NCBI GenBank assembly: GCA_035531775.1
Contig: DATKSG010000005.1
Coordinates: forward strand, 1-14,337
Length of the DNA stretch: 14,337 nucleotides
Origin: DATKSG01 sp035531775
GTDB taxonomy: Bacteria > Actinomycetota > Acidimicrobiia > Acidimicrobiales > UBA8190
Direction: 5' to 3'
Shown: positions 5,795-13,155 of the stretch, piece after piece
How the letters are laid out: every line of letters starts with the position of its first letter
Position numbering within the stretch: the stretch's first letter is position 1
Position numbers and translations under genes: made by a program
Notes under the pieces: model-generated
Databases searched by the model: none
What the model saw: the letters and a program-made list of their open reading frames with translations, nothing else
What the model was told of the DNA's origin: nothing

Positions 5795-7393
5795 ATGCCC
5801 GTCCTCTCGTCCTCGGTCGACCCGACGACTGACGGCTACCTGGCGAACCGCGACGCCAACGAAGCCGCTCTGGCCGAGGTCGAGGGGCAGCTGGCCCTGG
5901 CCCGGCGAGGCGGCGGTGAGCGGTACGTCGAGCGCCATCGCCAGCGGGGCAAGCTGCTGGCCCACGAGCGGGTCGAGTTGCTACTCGATCGCGACGCCCC
6001 CTTCCTCGAGTTGGCGCCGCTGGCCGGATGGGGGACGCCCTATGCCGTAGGGGCCAGCCTGGTCTCAGGCATCGGGGTGGTCAACGGCGTGGAGTGCCTG
6101 GTGTCGGCCAACGACCCGACGGTGCGCGGCGGGGCCACCAACCCCTTCACCATGCGAAAGTCGTCGCGCCTGGCCGACATCGCCCTGGAGAACAGGCTGC
6201 CGGCCGTGAACCTGGTGGAGTCCGGCGGGGCCGACCTCCCCACCCAGTCGGAGATCTTCATCCCCGGTGGACGGGGCTTTCGCGACCTGACCCAGCGCTC
6301 GGCGGCGGCCGTGCCCACCGTCGCCCTGGTCTTCGGCAACTCGACGGCCGGAGGCGCTTATGTGCCGGGCATGAGCGACCACATCGTCATGATCGAAGGG
6401 CGGTCCAAGGTCTTCCTGGGGGGACCGCCCCTGGTCAAGATGGCCACGGGCGAGGAGTCCGAGGACGAAGAGCTCGGGGGTGCCTCCATGCACGCCCGGG
6501 TGAGCGGCCTAGCCGACTACCTGGCCACCGACGAGCTCGATGCCCTGCGCATCGGGCGCGACATCGTGGGCCGCCTCAACCACCGCAAGCTCGGGCCGGG
6601 CCCGCAGATGGCGGCCGACGAGCCCTTGTTCGATCCCGACGAACTTCTGGGCATCGCCTCGGCCGACCTCCGGGTGCCGTTCGATCCCCGTGAGGTCCTC
6701 GGGCGCGTGGTGGACGGCTCGCGATTCGACGAGTTCAAACCTCTGTACGGCCCCAGCCTGGTCACCGGATGGGCCTCGATCCACGGCTATCCGATCGGCG
6801 TGCTGGCCAACCATCGAGGGGTTCTTTTCAGCGAGGAGAGCAACAAAGCCACCCAGTTCATCCAGCTGGCCAACCAGGTGGACGTCCCGTTGCTGTTCCT
6901 GCAGAACACCACGGGCTACATGGTGGGCAAGGAGTACGAGCAGCGAGGGATCATCAAGGACGGCGCCAAGATGATCAACGCCGTGTCGAACTCGCGAGTG
7001 CCACACCTCACCGTCAACATCGGCGCCTCGTACGGAGCGGGGAACTACGGGATGTGCGGGCGGGCCTACAACCCCCGGTTCCTCTTCAGCTGGCCCAATG
7101 CCCGCTCGGCGGTGATGGGCCCGGCTCAACTGGCCGGCGTCCTTTCCATCGTGGCACGCCAAGGGGCGCAATCGCGCGGTGAGCCCTTCGACGAAGAAGC
7201 CGATACCGCCATGCGCGCCGCCGTGGAGGAGCAGATCGACAAGGAGTCCTTGCCTCTGTTCCTGAGCGGCCTGGTCTACGACGACGGCATCATCGATCCG
7301 CGCGACACGCGGCACGTGCTCGGCATGTGCCTGTCGGTCATCGACAACAACCCGATCCACGGGACTCGTGGGTACGGCGTCTTCCGGATGTGA
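5795..7393 (+). CDS. Acyl-CoA carboxylase carboxyltransferase (beta) subunit, AtuC/geranyl-CoA carboxylase-like
   Basis: The beta subunit moves the carboxyl group from biotin to an acyl-CoA. The 532 residues show the two-fold crotonase-type carboxyltransferase architecture. The N-domain has GNSTAGGAYVPGMSD from about 181 and FLGGPPLVKMATGE. The C-domain has FLQNTTGYMVG, GASYGAGNYGMCGRAYNPRF from about 410, and WPNARSAVMG. It ends GYGVFRM as in methylcrotonyl/geranyl-CoA carboxylases. The MCC-typical block PDRxHFGR is replaced by IPGGRGFRDL after QSEIF, which recalls AtuC more than LiuB or human MCCC2 (from memory). ATG 5795 is the family-like start; an in-frame TGA lies seven codons upstream. 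It is first in a four-gene operon, 10 nt before the alpha subunit. Carboxyltransferase identity is sure; the substrate is not established. Confidence 0.92.
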   Translation: MPVLSSSVDPTTDGYLANRDANEAALAEVEGQLALARRGGGERYVERHRQRGKLLAHERVELLLDRDAPFLELAPLAGWGTPYAVGASLVSGIGVVNGVECLVSANDPTVRGGATNPFTMRKSSRLADIALENRLPAVNLVESGGADLPTQSEIFIPGGRGFRDLTQRSAAAVPTVALVFGNSTAGGAYVPGMSDHIVMIEGRSKVFLGGPPLVKMATGEESEDEELGGASMHARVSGLADYLATDELDALRIGRDIVGRLNHRKLGPGPQMAADEPLFDPDELLGIASADLRVPFDPREVLGRVVDGSRFDEFKPLYGPSLVTGWASIHGYPIGVLANHRGVLFSEESNKATQFIQLANQVDVPLLFLQNTTGYMVGKEYEQRGIIKDGAKMINAVSNSRVPHLTVNIGASYGAGNYGMCGRAYNPRFLFSWPNARSAVMGPAQLAGVLSIVARQGAQSRGEPFDEEADTAMRAAVEEQIDKESLPLFLSGLVYDDGIIDPRDTRHVLGMCLSVIDNNPIHGTRGYGVFRM

Positions 7394-7403
7394 GCGCATC
7401 GAC

Positions 7404-9416
7404 ATGATCGAGAAGCTCCTCATCGCCAACCGCGGCGAGATCGCCCGGCGGATCATGCGCAGCGCCCATGACATGGGCATCGCCTGCGTGGCGGTGTACT
7501 CCGACCCCGATGCTTCGATGCCCCACGTGTCGGACGCCGACGTGGCCGTGCGCCTGCCCGGTGCGGCGCCGGCCGATACCTACCTGCGGGCCGATCTCCT
7601 GGTGGAGGCGGCCCTGCGCACCGGGGCCGACGCCGTCCACCCCGGATACGGGTTCCTGTCCGAACATGCCGACTTCGCCCGGGCCTGCGAGCAGGCCGGG
7701 CTCACCTTCGTCGGTCCCCCGGCCGAGGTCATCGAGGCCATGGGCTCGAAACTGGCGGCCAAAGCCACCATGGAGCGGGCCGGCGTCCCGGTGCTCCCCA
7801 CCGTGGAGGTGGCGGTGTCCGAAGCAGCCGGGGCCGGCGCCGGGGAAGACGGCGAGCTAGCCCGCCGGGCCGCCGAGCTCGGCTGGCCCGTTCTGGTGAA
7901 GGCCTCGGCCGGCGGCGGGGGCCGGGGCATGCGCGTGGTCACGGGGCCCGAGGGCCTCGGTGAAGCGCTGGTGTCGGCGGCACGCGAGGCGACCTCCGCG
8001 TTCGGCGACGGCACCGTCTTCCTCGAGCCGTACGTGATCCGTCCCCGGCACATCGAGGTGCAGATCCTGGGCGACGTGCACGGCACCGTCGTGCACCTCT
8101 TCGAACGCGAGTGCTCCATTCAGCGACGACATCAGAAGATCGTCGAGGAATCACCGAGCCCGGCCGTCGACGCCGAGCTCCGCGCCACGCTCGGGGTGGC
8201 GGCCGTCACGGCAGCCAAGGCCATCGGCTACGTGAATGCCGGGACGGTCGAGTTCCTGCTGCTGCCCGATGGCCGCTTGGCTTTTCTCGAAGTCAACACC
8301 CGGCTGCAAGTCGAGCACCCGGTGACCGAGATGGTGACCGGCCTCGACCTGGTGCGCCAACAGCTGTTGGTGGCCGAGGGACGACCATTGTCCGCCAACG
8401 TGCTCCAGGCCGCGGTGAGCGGCCACGCCATCGAAGTCCGGCTGTATGCCGAGGACCCGACGCAGCAGTGGCGCCCGTCGGCCGGACGACTGCACCGCTT
8501 CAGTAGCCCCGAGGGGCCCGGCCTTCGCATCGACAGCGGTGTCACCACCGGCTCGGAGGTGAGCACCCACTACGACCCCATGCTGGCCAAGGTCATCGCC
8601 CATGGCCCCACGCGGTTGGAGGCGGCGCGGCGGCTGGCTTCGGCCCTGGCCCGGGCCGAGATCCATGGCATCACCACCAATCGCGACCTCTTGGTGCGCA
8701 TCCTGCGGCATCCCGAGTTCCTGGCCGGTGACATCGACACGGGCTTCCTCGAGCGCCACGACCCGGCTGAGCTCGGGGCGCCGTCTGCCAGCCCCGAGGT
8801 CGAGCAGCGCCATGCGGTGGCCGCCGCCCTGGCTGCCCAAGCCGCCCGCCGAGACCAAGCCGGGGTGCTGGCGCGCATGCCCTCGGGTTGGCGCAACAAC
8901 CCCGCCGACCTCCAGCACGTGAGCTTCACCGGCGGGCGCGGCCAGGTGGAGGTTGGGTACCGATTCGACCGCGCCGGACGGCTGTCCGCCGTCACCGTCG
9001 ACGGCGCCGAGCGCCCGGACATCGAACTCGTCCAGTGTGACCACGAGGCTGTGGTCCTGGCCATCGGTGGCGTGGCCCGGCGCTACGGCGTGCACCGGGT
9101 CGGCCCGGTCAGCTGGGTGGACGGGCCCGACGGGTCTTCGTCCCTCGAAGAGGTCGAGCGCTTCCCGGCCCCCGGTTCGCAGCTGGCGGCGGGGTCCTTG
9201 GTGGCGCCCCTGCCGGGCACCGTGGTGGGCGTGCGGGTGGCGGCGGGTTCCACCGTCGCCGCCGGGGACGTCCTGCTGGCCATCGAGGCGATGAAGATGG
9301 AGCACGAGGTGCGCTCTCCCCTGGCCGGCTTGGTGAGCGAGGTCCACGTGGCCGCCGGCGATCAGGTCGACGCCGGGCGCCTGCTCGTGGTCGTGGACGA
9401 GGTGCAGGAGCCGTGA
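7404..9416 (+). CDS. Acyl-CoA carboxylase alpha subunit: biotin carboxylase with fused biotin carrier domain
   Basis: This subunit carboxylates its own biotin using ATP and bicarbonate, feeding the beta subunit encoded just upstream. The protein has 670 residues. The N-terminal domain begins MIEKLLIANRGEIARRI; the ATP-grasp fold covers about 114-320 with KASAGGGGRGM from Lys166 and FLEVNTRLQVEHPVTE. The carboxylase C-domain reaches about 442, and a BT-like linker domain about 480-585. The biotinyl domain is about 597-665 with AIEAMKMEHE, where Lys631 is the biotinylation site. Length and layout match MCC/GCC-type alpha subunits such as LiuD and AtuF. ATG 7404 matches the family start; an extension to 7368 would run into the upstream gene. 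The TGA overlaps the next gene's GTG by 4 nt, indicating coupled translation. Confidence 0.95.
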   Translation: MIEKLLIANRGEIARRIMRSAHDMGIACVAVYSDPDASMPHVSDADVAVRLPGAAPADTYLRADLLVEAALRTGADAVHPGYGFLSEHADFARACEQAGLTFVGPPAEVIEAMGSKLAAKATMERAGVPVLPTVEVAVSEAAGAGAGEDGELARRAAELGWPVLVKASAGGGGRGMRVVTGPEGLGEALVSAAREATSAFGDGTVFLEPYVIRPRHIEVQILGDVHGTVVHLFERECSIQRRHQKIVEESPSPAVDAELRATLGVAAVTAAKAIGYVNAGTVEFLLLPDGRLAFLEVNTRLQVEHPVTEMVTGLDLVRQQLLVAEGRPLSANVLQAAVSGHAIEVRLYAEDPTQQWRPSAGRLHRFSSPEGPGLRIDSGVTTGSEVSTHYDPMLAKVIAHGPTRLEAARRLASALARAEIHGITTNRDLLVRILRHPEFLAGDIDTGFLERHDPAELGAPSASPEVEQRHAVAAALAAQAARRDQAGVLARMPSGWRNNPADLQHVSFTGGRGQVEVGYRFDRAGRLSAVTVDGAERPDIELVQCDHEAVVLAIGGVARRYGVHRVGPVSWVDGPDGSSSLEEVERFPAPGSQLAAGSLVAPLPGTVVGVRVAAGSTVAAGDVLLAIEAMKMEHEVRSPLAGLVSEVHVAAGDQVDAGRLLVVVDEVQEP

Positions 9417-11224
9417 CTGGCGACGTGCTGCGTATCGCCAATTGCTCCGGCTTCTACGGCGACCGGCTGTCGGCGGCCCGGGAGATGGTGAGCGGCGGTC
9501 CCATCGACGTCCTGACCGGGGACTACCTGGCCGAGCTCACCATGCTCATCTTGTACAAGTCCCGCCAACGCGACCCCTCCCTGGGATATGCCCGGACCTT
9601 CTACCGGCAGATGGAGGAGGTGCTCGGCGCCTGCATCGATGGCGGCATCAAGGTGGTGGCCAATGCCGGCGGACTGAACCCGGCAGGCTTGGCTGAACGG
9701 CTGCGATCCCTGGCCGACACGCTCGGCCTGTCGCTGTCCGTGGCCCACGTCGAAGGCGACGACATCCTCGGCGCCCTGCCCGAGTTGCAGGCCGGCGGCG
9801 AACCCCTGACCCACCTCGATTCCGGCCGGCCGTTGGCCGAGGCCGGCAGCGAGCCCGTCAGCGCCAACGCCTACCTGGGCGGCTTCGCCGTGGCCGAGGC
9901 ACTGAGCGCCGGGGCCGACGTGGTGGTGACGGGCCGCATCACCGACGCCGCTCTGGTCGTGGGCCCCGCCGCCTGGCGCTTCGGCTGGTCGCGCACCGAC
10001 TGGGACCGGCTGGCCGGCGCCGTGGTGGCCGGCCACGTCATCGAATGCGGGCCTCAGGCCACGGGGGGCAACTACGCCTTCTTCCGCGAGGTGGGCGGCT
10101 TGGAACACCCGGGCTTCCCCATCGCCGAGGTGGCCGGCGACGGCTCCTGCGTCATCACCAAGCACCCGGGCACCGGCGGCCAGGTCTCGGTGGGCACGGT
10201 CACGGCCCAGCTGCTGTACGAGATCGGGGGGCCTCTATACGCCAACCCGGACGTAGTGGCCGACTTCTCCACTATCGCCCTGGCGCAGGTGGGCGACGAC
10301 AGGGTGAGGATCTCCGGCGTCCGGGGCCTGCCTCCGCCCGAACGGGTGAAGGTGTCGGTCAACCTCCTAGGCGGCTGGCGCAATTCCATGACCTTCGTAC
10401 TCACCGGCCTCGACGTCGAGGAGAAGGCCGATCTCGTGCGGCGCACCCTGGCGGCGCAGTTCGGCTCCGACGCCCCCCGGCAGGTCGACATGCGCCTCAT
10501 CCGCAGCGACCATCCGGACTCGCCCACCAACGAACAGGCCTCGGCCCAGTTCCGGGTCACGGTCAAAGACCCCGACCCCGACAAGGTCGGGCGCCGGTTC
10601 TCCAGTGCCGTGACCGAGCTGGCCCTGGCCAGCTATCCCGGCTTCTACCTCACCTCCCCCCCGGGCGACGCCGCCGCCTACGGCGTGTTCTGGCCGACAC
10701 TCGTTCCCGCCGGCGCCGTCGACCAGGTGGCGGTCCTGCCCGACGGTCGTCGCCTAGCGGTGCCGGTGTCCCCACCTGGGCTCGGCCCATCGGCGAAGTC
10801 GGCCGACGGTGCTTCCGAACACACCACCGAGCTGGCCGGCGCCCGAGCCGGCGCCGAGCCGGCCCCGTCGGCGGTGGAGGGACCGGTACGACGTCTGCCT
10901 CTCGGCACCCTCATCGGAGCTCGCTCGGGCGACAAGGGTGGCAACGCCAATGTCGGCCTGTGGGCTCGAGGCGAGCCGGCCTATCGCTGGTTGGTAGGCG
11001 AGCTCACCGTCGACCGCTTGCGCCAGCTGCTGCCGGAATGCAAGGAACTCGCCGTCGACCGCTACGAGCTACCGAATCTGCTGGCCGTCAACTTCGTGGT
11101 CCACGATCTGCTCGGCGAAGGCGTGGCCTCGTCCACGAGGCCTGATCCCCAGGCCAAGAGCCTCGGCGAGTACCTGCGGTCGCGCCTGGTGGACATCCCC
11201 GCAACGCTGCTCGACTCACCCTGA
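9413..11224 (+). CDS. AtuA-like DUF1446 family protein
   Basis: AtuA-family proteins are needed for acyclic terpene (citronellol/geraniol) use in Pseudomonas, but their biochemical role is unknown to me. The 603 residues begin VLRIANCSGFYGDRLSAA, with DVLTGDYLAELTM and VVANAGGLNPAGLAERL following, all typical of DUF1446. This domain spans roughly 1-450. Residues about 456-494 form an Ala/Gly-rich linker. The C-terminal AtuA domain starts near PLGTLIGARSGDKGGNANVG (GARSGDKGG at 502-510) and runs to about 600. No signal peptide or membrane segment is evident, so it is probably cytoplasmic. The GTG start overlaps the carboxylase alpha stop as GTGA. Tight coupling suggests it acts on the same acyl-CoA pathway, perhaps as a hydrolase, ligase or accessory factor; that is inference. 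Confidence 0.88.
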   Translation: MTGDVLRIANCSGFYGDRLSAAREMVSGGPIDVLTGDYLAELTMLILYKSRQRDPSLGYARTFYRQMEEVLGACIDGGIKVVANAGGLNPAGLAERLRSLADTLGLSLSVAHVEGDDILGALPELQAGGEPLTHLDSGRPLAEAGSEPVSANAYLGGFAVAEALSAGADVVVTGRITDAALVVGPAAWRFGWSRTDWDRLAGAVVAGHVIECGPQATGGNYAFFREVGGLEHPGFPIAEVAGDGSCVITKHPGTGGQVSVGTVTAQLLYEIGGPLYANPDVVADFSTIALAQVGDDRVRISGVRGLPPPERVKVSVNLLGGWRNSMTFVLTGLDVEEKADLVRRTLAAQFGSDAPRQVDMRLIRSDHPDSPTNEQASAQFRVTVKDPDPDKVGRRFSSAVTELALASYPGFYLTSPPGDAAAYGVFWPTLVPAGAVDQVAVLPDGRRLAVPVSPPGLGPSAKSADGASEHTTELAGARAGAEPAPSAVEGPVRRLPLGTLIGARSGDKGGNANVGLWARGEPAYRWLVGELTVDRLRQLLPECKELAVDRYELPNLLAVNFVVHDLLGEGVASSTRPDPQAKSLGEYLRSRLVDIPATLLDSP

Positions 11225-11234
11225 GAGGGAGATC

Positions 11235-12389
11235 ATGGACTTCTTCGAGAACGACGAACAACAGATGCTGCGCCAGGCCGTTGCCGCCATCGCCGGGAAA
11301 TACGGCCACGAGTACTACACCCGGTGCGCGCGGTCGGGCGAGAAGACCGATGCCCTGTGGGACGAGCTGGGCTCACAGGGCTTCCTCGGTGTCAACGTGC
11401 CCGAGCAGTATGGCGGCGGCGGCATGGGCATCAGCGAACTGGCCATCGTGCTCGAGGAGCTGGGGGTCCAAGGGTGCCCGCTGCTCATGATGGTGGTGTC
11501 GCCGGCCATCTGCGCCACCATCATCGCCGCCTTCGGCACCGACGACCAGAAGGCCCGCTGGTTGCCTCGCTTCGCCACCGGGGAGCTCAAGATGGCCTTC
11601 GCCATAACCGAGCCCGATGCCGGCTCCAACTCGCACAACATCGCCCTGACCGCCACCAAAGACGGTGACGTGTACCGGCTGCAGGGCACCAAGTACTACA
11701 TCTCGGGGGCCGACGAAGCCGAAGCGGTGCTGGTCGTGACCCGCACCGGCGTGGACGAGAGCACCGGTCGGGGCCGCCTGTCGCTCTTCGTGGTGGACCT
11801 CGACGCAGCCCGCCTCGACAAGAGCGTCATCCCCGTCGAGATCGTGGCCCCCGAGAAGCAGTTCACCTTGTTCTTCGACGGCGTCGAAGTGCCGGCCGAC
11901 CGCCTACTCGGCACCGAGGGTGACGGCTTGCGCCAGGTCTTCCTCGGCCTCAACCCCGAGCGGATCATGTCGGCTGCCCTGGCCAATGGCATTGGTCGAT
12001 ACGCCCTGGACAAGGCCGCTTCGTACGCCCGGGAGCGCAGCGTGTGGGGGACCCCCATCGGCCGGCACCAGGGCCTGGCCCATCCGCTGGCCAGGGCCAA
12101 GATCGAGGTCGAGCTGGCTCGGCTCATGTGCCAGAAGGCGGCATGGGCCAACGACGCCGGGCTCGACGCCGGAGAGGCGGCCAACATGGCCAAGTACGCC
12201 GCTGCCGAAGCGGCCATCGGCGCCCTGGACCAGGCCATTCAGACCCACGGGGGCAACGGCATGTCGACCGAGTACGGCCTGGCCGACATGTGGGGGGCGG
12301 TGCGCCTCATCCGTACGGCGCCGGTGAGCCGGGAGATGATCCTCAACTTCGTGGCGCAGCACTCCCTGCAGCTGCCGAAGTCCTACTGA
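11235..12389 (+). CDS. Acyl-CoA dehydrogenase (FAD flavoprotein), probably for branched or isoprenoid acyl-CoA
   Basis: This enzyme introduces the alpha-beta double bond into an acyl-CoA, likely producing the enoyl-CoA used by the co-encoded carboxylase. The 384-residue length is standard. The helical N-domain covers about 6-118; the beta domain contains AFAITEPDAGSNSHN and GTKYYISGADEAE; the C-domain contains YARERSVWGTPIGRHQ and IQTHGGNGMSTEYGLADMW. The usual C-terminal catalytic Glu (IYEGTSQ in MCAD) is absent, reading IRTAPVSREM here. Instead Glu242 in LNPERIM occupies the position of the isovaleryl-CoA dehydrogenase base (DLERLVL). ATG 11235 is preceded by GAGAGGGAG with short spacing. 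It starts 10 nt after the AtuA-like gene, and its 3' end overlaps the convergent DUF169 gene. AtuD or FadE12/13-type roles are plausible; the exact substrate is unknown. Confidence 0.93.
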   Translation: MDFFENDEQQMLRQAVAAIAGKYGHEYYTRCARSGEKTDALWDELGSQGFLGVNVPEQYGGGGMGISELAIVLEELGVQGCPLLMMVVSPAICATIIAAFGTDDQKARWLPRFATGELKMAFAITEPDAGSNSHNIALTATKDGDVYRLQGTKYYISGADEAEAVLVVTRTGVDESTGRGRLSLFVVDLDAARLDKSVIPVEIVAPEKQFTLFFDGVEVPADRLLGTEGDGLRQVFLGLNPERIMSAALANGIGRYALDKAASYARERSVWGTPIGRHQGLAHPLARAKIEVELARLMCQKAAWANDAGLDAGEAANMAKYAAAEAAIGALDQAIQTHGGNGMSTEYGLADMWGAVRLIRTAPVSREMILNFVAQHSLQLPKSY

Positions 12390-13144
12390 CTCTCCTCGGC
12401 GGCGATAGCGGAGCCGCGGGCCCCGAACCGTCGGGCATCCTCGCCGGCGTACCTGGCCACGATGGTGTCGACCGCCGCCGTCTGCTCGATGGCGTCGACC
12501 ACGGCGGCCAAGCGCTCACCCGGGAAGGCAAAGGTCATCTCGTCAGGACGCATGCCGGTGCGGGCTCGGCTCAGCGCGCACCCGACGCTGGCCGCCGCCA
12601 CGCCATGCTCCTTGGCCAGGGCCACGATGTGGCACTGGGGCTTTCCCTCGATGCGCAGTCCGGGGATGGCATCGGAGATCACCATCAACTGCCGGCCGTT
12701 GACCCGTAACAAAACGACGTCGGGCGGCCGGGGGGCGTCGGCCAAGGGCCCGTAGGTGACGGCGGCCGGCTTGGCCGATACCGAAGGAAGGGTCTTCACG
12801 GCCGCCTCGTCCACCCAGCCCGACTCGAGCAGGGCGGCCACATCGGAGTTCCCACCGATCTCCTCCATGGTGGCGAGCCCGTGGGTGAAGCGCCCCACCG
12901 AGCAGTTGCCGTGGTCGGCCGGCGCCGTGGTGAAGGTAGCGGCCACAGCGCGCATCCAGAAGACACACCCGGCCGGCACCCGTCCGGCACGCCCATCGGG
13001 CGTCGGCTCGGACATGGGCTCGTCGAAGGCGGGCACGTCGCTGGGCGTGACGGCCTCGAAGGAGATGGCGATGGGGGGGGCGGCCAGATGCAACGCCCGG
13101 GTCAGCGCCTCGGCCATGCGGCGGCATTCATCGACGTCGTTCAT
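12383..13144 (-). CDS. DUF169 family protein (COG2043-like)
   Basis: The function of DUF169 is not known to me. The 253 residues match the family pattern: a central PAGCVFWMRA (Cys60), DHGNCSVGRFTHG (Cys81), PPDVVLLRVNGRQLMVISDA (about 140-159), and GKPQCHIVALAKEHGVAAASVGCALSR (Cys171 and Cys189). These cysteines fall in the conserved blocks and could bind a metal or cofactor; that is inference. The ATG at 13144 was preferred to longer in-frame options because those would overlap the upstream kinase-like gene by up to about 440 nt and encode Arg/Pro-rich shadow sequence. No Shine-Dalgarno is evident. It begins 11 nt after the kinase-like gene's stop, so the two are probably co-transcribed. 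Its last 7 bases overlap the dehydrogenase gene tail to tail. A run of eight C encodes A22-P24. Confidence 0.85.
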   Translation of the reverse strand: MNDVDECRRMAEALTRALHLAAPPIAISFEAVTPSDVPAFDEPMSEPTPDGRAGRVPAGCVFWMRAVAATFTTAPADHGNCSVGRFTHGLATMEEIGGNSDVAALLESGWVDEAAVKTLPSVSAKPAAVTYGPLADAPRPPDVVLLRVNGRQLMVISDAIPGLRIEGKPQCHIVALAKEHGVAAASVGCALSRARTGMRPDEMTFAFPGERLAAVVDAIEQTAAVDTIVARYAGEDARRFGARGSAIAAEESQ

Positions 13145-13155
13145 GGGCGGGGAGC

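Noticed and set aside
4765..5832. Long open frame of 355 codons on the plus strand opposite glmU
   Set aside because: Composition is His/Gly/Val-rich antisense shadow typical of high-GC DNA; the glmU frame on the other strand has clear family motifs.
5795..7393. Assignment as methylcrotonyl-CoA carboxylase beta for leucine breakdown
   Set aside because: The MCC-specific PDRxHFGR block is missing and the neighbour is DUF1446; no HMG-CoA lyase or hydratase is adjacent. Not fully excluded, but less likely.
7368..7403. Upstream start for the carboxylase alpha subunit
   Set aside because: It would overlap the carboxyltransferase end; the family-typical MIEKLLIANRGE starts at 7404.
8151..9347. 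Open frame of 398 codons on the minus strand opposite the carboxylase alpha gene
   Set aside because: Antisense shadow of a gene with unmistakable biotin carboxylase and biotinyl motifs; no recognisable protein features.
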